A DNA stretch of 64,000 nt from assembly GCA_000827325.1 (NCBI GenBank), contig KN832871.1:2728001-2792000 (forward strand). Direction: 5' to 3'. The position numbers and the translations under genes were made by a program. Positions 20,060-33,916 of the stretch are shown piece after piece (the first letter of the stretch is position 1; each line of letters begins with the position of its first letter). This DNA comes from Oidiodendron maius Zn (lineage: Eukaryota; Ascomycota; Leotiomycetes; Myxotrichaceae). The notes under the pieces are model-generated. The model worked only from the letters and a program-made list of their open reading frames with translations. It made no database searches and had not been told where the DNA came from.

Positions 20060-23000
20060 CTATCGCACAACTTGCCGCCTTGTAGAACTCCGTAGTCGAC
20101 TTGCAGCACCCTCGATCCGTGACTTTGCCTTCACAGGTGATGGCTGATGCAGCTCAGACTCTGCCTTGCTCCGCTCCGTTTCTGCAATGCTCCTCTCGAT
20201 CTCGCGGAGCTTCTCGGCTGCGCGCGACATCCTCTTCCCATCGTCGGTCTGGTCGTCGGTCGCTGCTGTGAAGTCCTGCTTAGCAAGATCAAGCGCCCCC
20301 TGATACCATTTCTCCAGTCGACATCTTTGGATGAAGGGCTTTAACCGATCATCCTCCACCTGCATATCCTTCATGAGCTCCTCCCTCATGTTGACGTCCA
20401 GCCCATTGAACCGATGGTCCAGCTCGTCGGTACAGGCTCCAAGGACATCCTGTGGGCTCATGGGCTTGATTGATGAGTTCTTCTCGAACATGTCTGTTGC
20501 GGTCAGTGATTTGACTTGTAGAGGAGAGGGGAGTGGCGACTTACCATTCTGGAAGCAAGCTCTGAGGGTCAAGTATAGAGCTGTCTTCCTTAACTGCTCA
20601 GAGACCTGCTCGTCATCCTTCATGTCCGTGTTGTTGACTTGCGCCCAGTCATCTCTCAGCATGCATCTTCTCCATATGACACGCTGTACCAGAATTTGCT
20701 CATCTTTCTCCAAGGAGCTGCAGCGTGCTGCTTTGAGCGCCAAGTAGAATTGGACGGCGCTGAATGGGATTTCGTTTTCCAACTCTCCATTATCGTCCAT
20801 AAGTGTAAGAAGATCAACCAATGCTAGCGCATCCATTGCCTCATGCCTAACAAGTCGACCGATACCTTCCTCTAAAAGCGCTGCACTTCTTTTTTGTTTC
20901 TTTAGACTCTTTTTGCCACAGGCTTCTAGTGCAAGCTGTACCTCGGCATTCTCATCAATCGCGTCTTTGATAAAGGGCAAAATGTAATCATAAGCCTGAT
21001 CCTGAATATTGACAAGGCCGAGTTCATTTCGAGCGGCCGATAGTTCGGTCTGGCCAACGTCAGAAATGAGAGTGCCGCCAGATTGACTGAGTTTCTGTCC
21101 TGCTAGGCGAGCCATCGTGCCCAGGCTCAGTTCGATCTTCTTGCTCCATACGTCCCGCTCCCGTTTGAGACCAAGGTCGAGTAGAATCGTGGAGGCATGG
21201 TTCACATCCTTCTCGTTCGTAACGTCATTGATCCATGCGAGCTTCGAATATTCTGGTTTGCTGCGCAAGAAGTTTGTCAGGTATGCTCGTTGTTCCGCGT
21301 AGTTATCAAGTAGATGGGTCATGGCCCCGATTTCAATTTCATGTTCGTATAATGCATCAGCCCAAGACGTGCCAAAATTTAAAAAATAACGCCGAATATT
21401 CTCCTGAAGATCAAACGTTCGGCTTCCCCAGATTTTGAACTCTTCTTCTGAGAGTCCAGGGTCTCGAATCTTGTCAGCACATATGCTAATCTCCATGACG
21501 ATGACGGATGCAAGGGTCGGCATGATCTGATGCCGTTCTGCCAGCACAATAGCCTCGTCAGCCAAGTCAAGGTCTGTAGCAAGGAAGGTAATTTGCCCAT
21601 CTTGGGCAGCTGCTTGGGATGCCCTCATCTCTTCTGCCTCGATCTGCATTTGGGGGGAGTCTTGAGCCAAACTCCATCTGATTCGTTCGGTGCTGGTTCG
21701 AATGGCCAAGTCAACAAGAGCCGGATTCTGATGTCGAATTTGTTCTAGCAAATCAAGGTCGATTTCCACCTTCTCGTCGTTTCTCAAATAATGCTTCGTT
21801 AACATGCCCACCAGCTCTGCCTGCTTCCGTGCATTTTCTACTAGGTATACCATCGAAGTCCAAAACTCTGGCAATCCTTCGTAATTTTCCTTAAGTATCC
21901 CGTGCTCTATTTCTTCTCCCTCCAGGCCATACAGTCCAAGATTCGCGGTTCGGAAGTTAAAGGCCTCTTCCAGCGCTATTGTAACTAGGTCGTTGGCTTC
22001 ATATATTACCGACAGAATGTAGTTATGGTCATTTTGACCATCTTGAAAAGCGTACTTGATCCTCTGGTACGCCCAAGGGATCGCTATCTCCAGATTCCAG
22101 ATGTCGTTGGTGAACCAGTGACGAATACGGTCAAGCTCACCTGCCTCAACCTGTGGCTTTGATTTGTAGTTCTCATGAATAGATTCCACGATATCCGTGA
22201 GGATCCCGCGTTTCTGCCCCTCTGGTTTATCTTTGATGCTCGCATCGTACCTCTTCCAGATAACGGAAGCGGCCGCCATCCTCTCGGCGTCCCAGAGAAG
22301 TTTCCACCTTGTTGCCCGGTCCAATGCAACGCCAGTGGCTCTTAAATGCTCGGCAAGATGCTGCAGTGCGGCCGAGCGCTTCCGAAGATTTATCTCGATG
22401 GATGCCGGCATCGCAGCTAGGTAAGGTGTCTTGGATTTCAAGATCTCTTGGCTTAGATCCAGAGCTGCGGCACCGACCTCGTCGGGGAGGAATTGTAATT
22501 CTGGTCGCACAGCAAAGCTGAGCGGGTTCTTGTCCAGCGTTCCGAAGAATACCGCCTGACCTAACTTGCTCTTGGCGGTTACCTGCTGTGCTTTGCTGGA
22601 GACAAGCTTGGTTATATCTGTTGCAGCAACTCGGACAATTCCTCCACCTCGGAGGATGAGGACGACTGCAGGATGTTTCGCTTTATGGCGACGAGACTTG
22701 GAGTCCTCGGGCCCGTTTACTGCAGCGTGAGGCTCTTCCATTCCAGATCCAACAACTTCAACATTTATATCACCGCGAAAGTCTACCACATCTTCGAAAG
22801 TCCGCTGGAGATGACTTTCCGCTCGCAGCTGGGAATCGGGGGAATCCGGTTGTCTAGCCATCGACACTACTACAACTGCTCGATCGAAGACCACATAGGC
22901 AACAAGCGCTGGATTTGGCAGATAAATACGTGGCTTCGAGGTGGCTGTCCGTGAAATTGGCGTTTTATAGGAGTTAATAGGTCGGACAGTCCCAATGCTA

Positions 23001-24392
23001 AATTCGTTTTGATTTAGCAACACTTCGACAAGGGAATAATGCGTCATGTGATGATCAGAGAGTGAAGCCAGCAAGACGAGGTGAGTGTCATTATTCTCTT
23101 GGCTGGTGAGCAGCGTATCCGCAACGGATTCTGGAGTGTATGTGAAATCCAAGAGTTCGAATGAGTCCGAATGAAGGCCATCCAGAGCCGGCTGTTCTTG
23201 TTTCATGGCGCTGATTATTGACTCCCGCTCTTCCACCTCTATGTGGAGTGCACCGTGCCCGCCTCGGTGAATTGTCCACGACTGTAGCTTTCCTTTGGCC
23301 GTCGCGACAACTATATTTCTCTCTCCAAGTTTCTCGGCGCGGCCGGCTCTCACAGCAGCAATATTTTCTCTCCCTGTGGTGCCACTTAGAGCTTGCCTAA
23401 TACCGCCAAAGATACCGCCGCTAACAGCACCGCTACCGCCTCGAAGGAACTGTACAGAAATTCCTGGTCTGCCTTGTCCATCTCGGACACTCATGTATGC
23501 AATTCGTCCACTGCTAAACCCAAGAATGAACCCAACGGATTCAGCATTCAATATCTGGACCACTCTCTCTCCAGAGTGCATGCCTGGGATGGAAAGCTGG
23601 ACACCATTTCGCTGTTGCCGTATTAAATCAAGTGTAGCTGCGCTAGCAATAGACTCCCAGTACGTGACCTTGCCGCTGTTAGGAATGACTATGACTAGTC
23701 CTGGTTCTGTAGATGACGCCGAGGCGGCCACCAAGGAGCCCAGTGGAAGAGGGTCAGTTTCGTATCTTGAGGTATTTGGCAATTCGAATGTGAATGTCTC
23801 GGGCGAGGGAATGTTAACAGCATATGGCCAGACGATGGCGTGAGTATGTGTAAGAGTAAGGGCGTAACCATTCTCCGAGTAAATTGCTCCATGCTGGCGA
23901 ACTGGGTACAGAATTAGATAACATCTCATCGCCATGGCAGGAGGAATACAGACCTGTAACATCTGTACGCAAACGATCTGGAAGGGCTGGAAGCTTGCTG
24001 ACGGTGTAGGTGTCGTTGGTAGTCTGGAGTAAACAGTATTTAGCAGCGCTTTAGAGCGCAGCATGCATTGAACTTACAAGCACAACAGCGCCATCCGCTT
24101 TATTTCCTCGATCTCCGGCCTTGCCTTTTTTCCCTCGCACGACGATTTCTCTTCGGTGGCCTAGCACTTCTCGCGAGCTGTCGCGTCTTGGGAGCGTGGC
24201 TACTTTTTGACCCTTGACTTCTTCAATTTCCGGTGCTGCATCTGGAGGCACAAATGTCTGCTCGCTCAGAGCGCTTCGTTGCCGCTTCGCCTTTGGTTGT
24301 GATAATGAGACTTCGTTCGAGGGTGGTCGTTGTCGTCTCCTGCTACTTCGAACGGAGCCAGAAGGCGCCTGCGTGGTTGAGGGGGAGAACAT
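20060..24392 (-). CDS. NUP133: Nucleoporin Nup133, outer-ring (Y-complex) subunit
   Basis: Four exons (24392-24078, 24023-23954, 23901-20545, 20493-20060) give 1391 residues. The introns are 54, 52 and 51 nt; the last is a multiple of three with no stop, so it is easily mistaken for coding. It has clean GTAAGT...ACAG ends and its removal restores CFQND/MFEKN. The N-terminal 100 residues are basic and disordered. A beta-propeller follows (about residues 130-550, with GYALTLTHTHAIVWPY and conserved GxIAYMSVRDGQGRPG). The rest is an alpha-helical solenoid with RATRWKLLWDAERMAAASVI. This is the Nup133/Nup155-type plan, and total length and order fit fungal Nup133. The protein works in the Nup84/Nup107 scaffold of the nuclear pore. 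It ends basic (RRQVVR). Confidence 0.87.
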
Positions 24393-25600
24393 GGCGCAAA
24401 TCGACTCTCGGGGAAGACGCCCGTGCTATGGCCAGATAAATGAGTGTGCAAAACCCAGATTTACATCATTTGTGGGGGGGGGCGGTGATGGAGGCTGTCG
24501 ACTACGGCTTTGAGTTGTTCGACTTGTTTATTTGCATACACAAGGGGCAGTATTTTTAACGTCTCGCCTACCGCCTTTTACGACACAGCTCTCGTGTGGA
24601 GAATTAGGCTTGCAGGCTTCATGTAGCCAAAACAGCCCACGTAAGTAGAAAGGTACGTACCTTGACAGCACATCTGGTATTATTGTTTCCCGTTTTGCTT
24701 GTCAACTCTTCTGATTTGTTCTCCAAAACTACCGGGACGACTACAGGTAAACCGCTCTACTCTCATCCAATCGGTTCAGCGTCAAGTCCCCTGCGTAGAG
24801 GATCCCCTCAAATGATCGCAGAGTACAACCGATGTTCCAGAGGACAAGTTGTGACGGAATTGTCCTTCATTTTCGCATTGCATAGTTGAATGACCCAATA
24901 GTGATTCGGTTTAGATCCTGCTCTCCAGGCCTGTCTCCTATCAGTATAAGCTAGTATTTGAAGTCAGTACTCCCCATTTAGGAGCGCGATTTCACAAAAG
25001 ACAAGTTTTATTCTCGCTGTGATTGTCTTGCTCTCGGTCAACAGCAAGCCAGTGCGAGGTACACGAGGAGAATATTCATTCGGATCCTTGGGCTCGTGGC
25101 TAAGAATTCTCTCCCTCGTTAACTGCTTCCTTGGGATGCTAGTTAAAGCCGTTTACTTCAAAGTATTCACCCATTTTTAAGATGCCAAGAAATTACAAGT
25201 CATTAATCTCATGTAGTAGAGGATAATACAAACGGTCTGAGCAACAATTTCCGGCCCCCCCCCTTTCTTTTACATTTGCGGAGCTCCTCTACCATTAAGG
25301 AATTTTCAAACAGTCTACAGAGGTTGTTTATCAAAACTTTAAAGATTTCCAGGCTTCAAAAAATGGTAATGATGTGACGGCGCATAGATTTTTATAGGGC
25401 AGTTTTTTTGATAATGTACCTGGGGGCCAACTTCAAGCTTATCAGCTTATCGCTGGATCGCCCCCGATGCGCAAACAATTTTTTCCCTATACAAACGGAG
25501 ATACTTTTCCTTCATCCGAATTGTGCTAACCTTTCCTTGTCCCGAGTTGATTCTGTACCTGAAGGCCACCTGAAAGACATTCTTTTCGACGATAGGAGCA
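24393..25600. other. Intergenic, divergent promoters of NUP133 and RPA12
   Basis: This 1.2-kb region is AT-rich towards RPA12. It has a 9-base G run at about 24474-24482 and a C run near 25255. No convincing coding frame was found. Confidence 0.45.
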
Positions 25601-26060
25601 ATGGCTATCCAATTCTGTGACGATTGTGGAGACACACTACCAGTATCTGTTGAGAGCTCTGTCAAATGCGACTGCTGCGGATCTGTCAATCAGAGTCAGT
25701 TGGTTCTGTTTCTGGAACCACCTTGCCCAGACAACTTACATGGAATACAGATGTCCTCCTGTCGCAGGTACAGGTATCTACAACTACCAAAGCACGATCG
25801 AAGCTCCGGGACAAGCTCAACTCCAATGTTCAAGTGGTGACAGCTGAAGATGCAAAGGGCTCACAACAGCGCACAGATAAAAATTGCCCGAAATGTGACA
25901 AACAAGACCTGATATTTACGCAGGCACAACTGAGAAGTGCAGACGAAGGAACAACTCTCTTCTACTACTGCTTGAGCTGTAGCCATCGGTGAGTAGGAGT
26001 CGGGCCTGATCAATTTTACAGACTAACAGAGTATCTGGTAGATTCGTGGAGAACAATTAG
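25601..26060 (+). CDS. RPA12: RNA polymerase I subunit A12.2 (Rpa12)
   Basis: Three exons (25601-25694, 25751-25988, 26042-26060; introns 56 and 53 nt) give 116 residues. An N-terminal zinc ribbon has FCDDCGD and CDCCG (CxxC pairs at about residues 6/9 and 24/27). A linker with KARSKLRDKLNS follows. A TFIIS-like C-terminal ribbon has CPKC, the hallmark hairpin RSADEGTT, FYYCLSC and the end SHRFVENN. The Asp-Glu of that hairpin reaches the polymerase active centre and stimulates RNA cleavage. The last six codons lie in a 19-nt exon found only by following the GTGAGT donor after CATCG. Length equals the family norm of about 120. Confidence 0.93.
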
Positions 26061-26558
26061 CATTACCTAGATTCATATAACCCTTCTAGCGGGTTATCGG
26101 TGCCGCCACTCATTACAACACTTATACTAGGTTCCTGGCCCTCGCCAAGATATGCGGAACTAAGTTACAGAAGCTCAGCTTCCGCAGTTATAATCGAGAG
26201 AGGACTAGCTTCGATGGAAACCATATTCTCTGGTCTGCCATAGTTTGGTCATCCCAGGACTTCTGAGTTCTGCCATGGAAGAAACTGCTAGCATGCAAAG
26301 GTAAAGAATGATACAGGGACGACTAAGAGAGGAAGTGCTTTTACGAGCGAGGATGGACTAGAGTGAGAGGAAGCTACCCAGAATATTATGGTGCTCTAAC
26401 TTGGGCGCACAAGATGGCCAGGATCTTTGAAGATAGAACGGGAACTAGGTATTGGTTTAGCAATGAACAAGAGCCTCTATCCGGATGATATCTCTGTACA
26501 GTCGCTCCCACGCCAAAACGCCACTCAATGCAATTACCAGTACTCCCGGACTTCCAAA
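26061..26558. other. Intergenic, convergent 3' regions
   Basis: RPA12 and TCA17 converge here across about 500 bp. Nothing recognised beyond probable untranslated regions. Confidence 0.5.
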
Positions 26559-27233
26559 TCAGAGAGTTGCCAGGCCGGGAGCCCATGTCTCCCCCAACCT
26601 CTTCATGTCCTCCGTAAACTTCCTACTTGTGATCTTCTTCCCACCCTTTCCCGCCGGCGGGCTATGCTCATCTGGATCATAGAATGGATTCTGTAATAAT
26701 CTCACGTATGCAGTCTGCATGGCCCTAAATACCTGTAACGGTCATCAGCCTTAGTCCCTACCTACAAGCTCGAAGACACTGTGGCAGCACCTACCAATTT
26801 CATTTCGCCCTCGCGCAGTCCCGTAACCTGGCTCCTCGCGGCTTCATCTCCGACGATGCGGCCCCGCATGTCCACGACGGCCACGAAGCGCACACCGGTG
26901 TTGGTCTCAAAGCCGTACGCTGCGAGCCGCTCGTCGATCGCATGGAGCAGGCCGAAGTCGCCAGAGAGCCCGCCGCCGGTGCTGACGTTGGCTTTGGAGC
27001 GCGCCTCGAAGATGTCGAGCGTGCTAGAAAGGATGAGTGAGAATTGGAGCGGCGTGCGTACCGGTTTGTTGCCGGGCTGCGAAGGGAATATCGAGATGTG
27101 GAGGGGGTTTTTCTGTGAGGGAATTCAACTCTGGTCAGCTTCTGTGCATTGTTAATCGAGGTACAATGGTGGAAGAGGTATATACATTTTTGCCTATTAC
27201 GCCTAGGCAGGCTATTGATGGTACTGCTGTCAT
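26559..27233 (-). CDS. TCA17: TRAPP complex subunit Tca17 / TRAPPC2L
   Basis: Three exons (27233-27186, 27112-26795, 26732-26559; introns 73 and 62 nt) give 179 residues. The first exon codes MTAVPSIACLGVIGKN, and exon 2 starts KNPLHISIFP, the first beta strand of the longin-like sedlin fold. Further family marks are LQFSLILSSTLDIFEAR, YGFETNTGVRFVAVVD and, in the last exon, VFRAMQTAYVRLLQNPFYDP. This is the TRAPPC2L/Tca17 branch rather than Trs20. The protein stabilises TRAPPII, a Rab exchange factor at the late Golgi. Two insertions (about residues 62-75 and the Gly/Lys-rich segment after NPFYDPDEHS) make it somewhat longer than the animal form. All junctions are phase 0, so the model is secure. 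Confidence 0.92.
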
Positions 27234-27598
27234 CGTTGGTTTATTGTATTGAAGTGGAAGTGGTAATGTGCCGTTATCTCTGAAGTGCATGTGGAGCCGA
27301 GATATATCAAACGAGGCTGGAGCTTATGCGACTTGCGAGGTTGCGTTTTTTCTAACAAGGTCTTAACACCTTAAATATCCCTCCTTTATATTTTCCTGCA
27401 GTATAAAACTGTGCCACGAGGGGCCTAAGAGTATCTCTGAGAACTGATGTCCGGTTTCGCCTCTCTACACCTTACGATGGAATGTCTATACCGTAACACA
27501 GCCTCGTCTCTATCTAGTCTTGCAGCCTCATTAATATCTTACAATCGGCTTTAGAGAATACCCTTTTCCAGAGATCGAGCCGAAATATGTGCTGGGTG
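27234..27598. other. Intergenic
   Basis: This 365-bp stretch separates the start of TCA17 from the stop of MCT1, both on the minus strand. It should contain the TCA17 promoter and the MCT1 3' untranslated region. No other signal. Confidence 0.5.
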
Positions 27599-28916
27599 TC
27601 ATTCGACATCTCTTAAGGTTTCTGTCTCGTCCAAGCCTCTGAGAACTTCCTCGACTTCTCTGGGATCACTTATGCCCCAAACTCCGCCTCCCTTGATAGT
27701 ATCCTTCCCGCGCATTCCCACCTCTTTCCCAACCAGATTTCGGCCAACTTTGCCTGGCCCAATACCGATCCAGCGGCGTACGTGCTGTTCCTGGTCTAGG
27801 TACTTGATTGAATCCCACCATCTGACGGTCTCCACGCATTGCCGAGCCCAAAGGTCTTTCAGCTGTTCTTTGCTTTGAAATGGTCGTCCACTGACGTTAC
27901 TGATACACTGCATAACTCCCGGAAATGAAACGAGATCCTCGTGTTCTCTCCCTTTGACTCTGCTCTTCCCTTCCAGAAGCTTCTTCATAAGGGTCGCAGC
28001 TGGCTTCATTAATGGGCTATGAAACGGGCTGTCGCTGTTCAGCCTGACCGCTCTTGGGTCGTGGCCCGTAAACTCTCGAACATTCGTCATAAGTGTCTTT
28101 ATCATCTCAATGTTCCCACTCAACACTATTTGGTTCTTGCTATTGATATTTGCAATCAGCACTTGTTGGATAGGCGGGACGTCCTGGGCGCTCTCCGACT
28201 TCGAGCCAGCGCTATGGTGTCCAATGAACTCGTGGATAGCTTCGATTATGTGATCTAAGTGATCGGGTTCTGTAATGAGCGCTACCATACCGTAGTCCCC
28301 GCCATGCTCCTCGCGAGCTCGCCGCGAGCATTCAGCCATAGCCTCTGCTCGTTTCCGCACCAGATACAGGCTATCTTCGAATGCAACATAGCCCCCGGCA
28401 ACAAGAGCTGCGAATTCGCCAAGTGAGTGGCCCAGTGTCACGTCAACTCGCTCCGCTGAGTGGAATCCAAATTCCTTTTCTAGTATTCGAAGGATGAGAA
28501 TTGAGGACGCCATTATGGCTGGTTGTGCGTTGGGGGTAGCCGTAAGAGTACTGTTCGGGCCTTCTTCGATCATCTTAGAGAGTTTAAAGCCCATCAAATC
28601 ATCAATTTCCTCTACTATCGGGTTTGCAGTCGCTGGAAAGGCCTCAATCCAGGGCGTGAGCATGCCAACTCTTTGCACTCCTTGGCCTAGTTGGTTGTCA
28701 GTAGTTTATCGGAGAGCAATGGAGCAAGAGCTCAAATCCCATACCAGGAAAGAAGATGGCCGTCCGCGGCCGGGAGACTTTGGATGAAGCATGTCTTGCG
28801 CTGGATGGCACGCTCAGCGCCAGTGGGGAGCGTGTTATCCCATTGACCTCCCTGGTGACTAACTTTCGCCCGACGTTGCTACAAGGACTCAGCAAACCTC
28901 TCGCAAGCCGCTTCAT
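27599..28916 (-). CDS. MCT1: Mitochondrial malonyl-CoA:ACP transacylase (Mct1)
   Basis: Two exons (28916-28745, 28686-27599; intron 58 nt) give 419 residues. The N-terminal 50 residues are rich in Arg, Ser and Leu without acids (MKRLARGLLSP...), a likely mitochondrial presequence. The fold starts at TAIFFPGQGVQRVGM, with the intron inside FFPG/Q. The nucleophile elbow is GHSLGEFAAL (Ser about 145). Later come the substrate-binding LNSDSPFHSPLM (catalytic His), the QCVETVRWWDSI block and the final WIGIGPGKVGRNL. Family members load malonate onto the acyl carrier protein for mitochondrial type II fatty-acid synthesis, which feeds lipoic acid. An ATG was chosen at 28916; nothing upstream in frame is ATG. 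It is tail-to-head with TCA17 and HEM2 on the same strand, but separate promoters are expected. Confidence 0.93.
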
Positions 28917-29346
28917 GGCGAGAAGCACTCCCTCGTACTGGCGACCGCGGAATTAGAGCCCGCTCACTGGTTGGGGTCTGGTTGTTGAGGTTGAAGCAGG
29001 ATGTTCACCATCCGAACTGCAGCGCGTTCATGAGGCACTCTCGGCAGACCCCGCAGGCTCGGAGCTCCGGTTAACCCCACGATCACAGGAGAGAGCCAAG
29101 ACAGAGGGAGGCTCAAACTTTCGTTAGTATCGTATGTAGGTATTGTTTGCAGGCCCTTTTTTCAATTGCGAGGAGGAATTTTCATGAGAAATTATATAAA
29201 TTGACAAGTCTGGAAACGATGGTTTGAATTTCTATAGACGCAGTACCCTTTCGCATTTTCTCTAACTATTGAAACAATTCATATACCATAACGCCAATTA
29301 TAATATCGTTCATTAATACGACGGGACATAAGAGCTCATAAACTTC
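28917..29346. other. Intergenic
   Basis: This 430-bp stretch lies between the MCT1 start and the HEM2 stop, both on the minus strand. GC-rich promoter-like sequence adjoins MCT1, and an AT-rich 3' region adjoins HEM2. Confidence 0.5.
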
Positions 29347-30545
<1,199 letters not shown>

Positions 30546-31481
30546 GGTCACTGTGTTGTGGAGGGATTGGGAATTAGTGACGGCAGAAGGGCAGCAGGCG
30601 ACGGGATTGATCTCTCTTGTGTGTAAGAAAGGCCAGAAAACGCTCGTCTACCGGTCTTGCGAGCGGTTTATTTCTCCCTCGTCTCACCCGAAGTGGCGGC
30701 CGGTTGCTGGTGAGGCCGAGATGTGGGTGGAAAATGGTAATCCTACGGACATGATTGGACACAACTTACCGAGGATTATCTAACGTGAGACGATATTATG
30801 CGGTCCCAACTCCGACATAACGTTGGCAACATCTTGCAGAGGAGATACCTCGGTATCTCTTGTTGAGTGGTAAACCAACTTCTTCTATGGTAATATGGCG
30901 ATAGAAGCTGCGTGAGATATATAGGTGATAAGCATTCCTAAGGGTACCTCTTTAGAGCCGGCAAACAGGAATAGGAATAGTAGAAGCACTCTAACCCTCT
31001 ACTTGTCGAGTTGTCTAGGTATACTCGTCGAGTTCCCTAACTGAGGTTCTTTAATTCTTCTGTGTTTGCTTCTTCCGTCATCTCATGTATAGAAGTTCTA
31101 AGCATGACCGGCATACTTGTCGTTTCAGAAGCCGAGCACAGTTACGATCTGCGGCAAATTTGGCTCACTTGTTTCCTCTATGAGGTACTTAGTGTTCCCG
31201 AAGTAGTCTATTCACAAGGAGCACTTTTTGAAAACGGTAAAGATGCTCATATTTTCTGTACCGTGCGTCTGCTAGGTGTTGTGCGTTCCTTCCAACGGGT
31301 GCTTGTCAAAAGCTAGAGTGTCCTGCACCTGCTTTCTCCTACCGGACACTCATTCAAAATTCTCATCCTCATACGCCATGTCCCACGTATGTGTTATGCA
31401 AATTATTGTTCCTCTCCCCGGTGTTCCAAGGCCACGTTGGCGGTAGAAGCGTAAGCTGGTCTGGGTTGGTGGACTTACGCC
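30546..31481. other. Intergenic, divergent promoters
   Basis: HEM2 and the disordered unknown gene are transcribed away from each other across 936 bp. The middle (30800-31100) is AT-rich. No coding frame was convincing; a small open frame at 31062-31316 has no recognisable features. Confidence 0.45.
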
Positions 31482-33608
31482 ATGGCAACATATGGGAAGA
31501 AGAGGCACATTCTTCCGGCGCTGCCGACCACCGGAGGCTCTGGCAGAGGCGCGGGCTCTAAGAGACCGAAGCCAAGAGTTCGAGGTATGTGGAGCTATCT
31601 AGTGAATCTCATATGTCTCGAACCTGCTGCTTCGCTAAAGTGAATAATTAGATCGAATTACTATAGACTAACAGTATTCCACTTAACAGGTTCCTTCACA
31701 TCAACAGCCTACAGTTGTGATATGCGCAACCCTACTTCTCCCTGCCGTCGTGATAGTATCGATGAGTTGGCAGACATCCTTCTTGAAGACACCGTCATGG
31801 ATAATTATCATTACAACCAGGCTATTGGGATGCATTTACCAGATGACACTGTTGTTTCTGGCAACCACACTTCCAAGCACCCTGCCCACCTCGAAAGTTA
31901 TTGGGCGCCAGGGCTAACGCATGAATGCTCGAAGAGACATTTGACAAGCATGGAACCTGTTGGGAAGGATCAACATGACGCCCAGCGAGTAGAAGATACC
32001 TCACCAATAAATGCACTTAAGGCTTGTGGCCAATCCACCGCCCAGCACGGCATCTCGCAAACTAAGTCTTTTACGCCTAATTGGGGCAATATGAACATTG
32101 ACATGCAAGGAGTGACTACGATAGCAAAGGATTCTAAACCTGATAACTTCTATTCTTTGCCCAAGGAGCCTTACACGCCAGTCGATTACTGTCACTGGAG
32201 GACGGGCAAAAGCCTGGATGAGAGAGCTAAGCTCGACTACCAGCAAGAGGAGAGACCGAGCCTAACGAAGTCGGTCGGAAGTAGCGGTCCTCCTCTTACT
32301 TGTCACGGCACCTTGCAATACTATCCGTCGGAATCCAATGCCGTTGATCTAAACAGCAAGGTCGAGGCAATGTTGGCTGCTACAAAAGCTTTAAAGCCAG
32401 ATCTTACCCAGACTTTGCTGCCAGGATTAGAACTACCAGATAATGGCAGTCACCTCAAGGATAGCAACATACTGGTGAAGATGAAGACAGCAATGAATAA
32501 CCATTTCCAAACCCGCGTAAACAAGAAATCCCCCCAACTAGCCGGATCTGTAGGCCACAAGGTCGCCCTATCTCAATCCGCGCTGACTACGATGGCGATT
32601 AGAATGAACGAAGGTTAGTTCTGTCACGAGGAGTGCTCTATTAAACTAACACTCTCTCTAGGTGATAATTTGACAAACCCCAAGATTGTCAGCTTAACTG
32701 GTCATGGCAAGATCCGCCGCAAGCCTTTACCATATGACGCAAAATTACTTATCAACCAACGCTCTAACTCCTACCGGCTTGCGAAAAGCAAATCTGAGCC
32801 CATCCTTGAATTGTCGAGTGACACGCTGTGCAGCATTAATGAATCCTTGGAGGTTGATGCCACTGAGCCATTCCCAACGTATGACACAGACTATGATGTC
32901 CCTTTCTCATCCAGCCCCGTTGGGCGGTCAACTCCTCGAATCTGCGTACAGCCTAGTTTTGAAGACAAAAGTGCGACAATGAAAATGACCCACGTTGACC
33001 CTCGATCTTTCTCCAGTCTGAGTATTCCAAATTCCTACGAAAATTCCTCTGATATTAACCTCAACCTTAATGGAAGCGAGACCTTAGGCGTTATCCAAAA
33101 GAGGACCTCCAAGTTGAAAGGAGGCTACCCATCGGCCAGATCCATCAATGGGAGTAGAGTGAAGAAACACCCCTCTCCAAGCAAAGCAGACCTTGATAAA
33201 TGGGATCAGATCATCTGCGATTTCCCTCCGGCTAAATCTTCCGGCAGAAACAGCCAAGTCTGTGACCATGAGCTCAATGTTTATTTGCACCCGAATACTG
33301 CCCTGAGTTTCAAATCTACTAACACCAAGCTACAAGAGCCGATCACAAAGCAAGATAGGGGCAAGGACGTTGATAGGCTGGAACCCCAGGCACTAGATAC
33401 TTCCAGGGCTGCTATTACGAAGGAGTTTGATAATAGGAATAAGGGCAAAAAATCGTTCGTCTCTAAGCATAGGAACTCGAAGACTAAGTCAAGGGTAGGA
33501 AGCCGAGGAGGCAGTCAGCACTCTTCGAATATTGCCATGGAATATGACATTATGGAAACTGATGAGTTGCAGTGGGACTGGCCTGCCTTGATGAAGAAGG
33601 CAACTTGA
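31482..33608 (+). CDS. Large disordered protein of unknown function
   Basis: Three exons (31482-31584, 31690-32613, 32662-33608; introns 105 and 48 nt, both phase 1) give 657 residues. I do not recognise a family. The N-terminus is basic with a MATYGKKRHILPALP block and a GSGRGAGSKRPKPRVRG stretch. The middle is polar, rich in Ser, Asn, Asp, Thr and Lys, with no membrane segment or cysteine cluster. Basic patches appear at about residues 545-560 and 620-640 (GKKSFVSKHRNSKTKSR). The C-terminal tip is acidic then aromatic (DELQWDWPALMKK), a possible protein-docking motif. Codon texture and clean splice sites argue that it is a real gene. A nuclear or chromatin-linked role is a guess from composition only. 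Confidence 0.7.
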
Positions 33609-33916
33609 TAGAGCTGCAGGAATTGCTGCTTATTGAAATGATATTTATTGTTAGAGGCATGATGGCACCATAATATTGCGTTTGATGCCTGCCAATATTA
33701 AATTGCAATAGGTATTTGAGATTGGCGCATCGCCTACTTCTTAGTGCGGATCAATGAAGTCTCATAGCATAGATAGAAAGATGATGCATCTCTTAAGAGG
33801 TAGCTAGTTGCAAATAGACAATTTCTAGCCCGCATCGGCCACTCGCATGGGTATCTCTTGTTTTACATATCGTACAACGTTCCTTTTCCTCCTTGGAGAT
33901 GAATTAATATGTGTGA
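33609..33916. other. Intergenic, convergent 3' regions
   Basis: AT-rich 308-bp stretch between two facing 3' ends. Nothing else seen. Confidence 0.5.

Noticed and set aside
31062-31316. Possible 84-codon gene between HEM2 and the disordered protein gene
   Set aside because: No motifs, splice sites or composition that support it.
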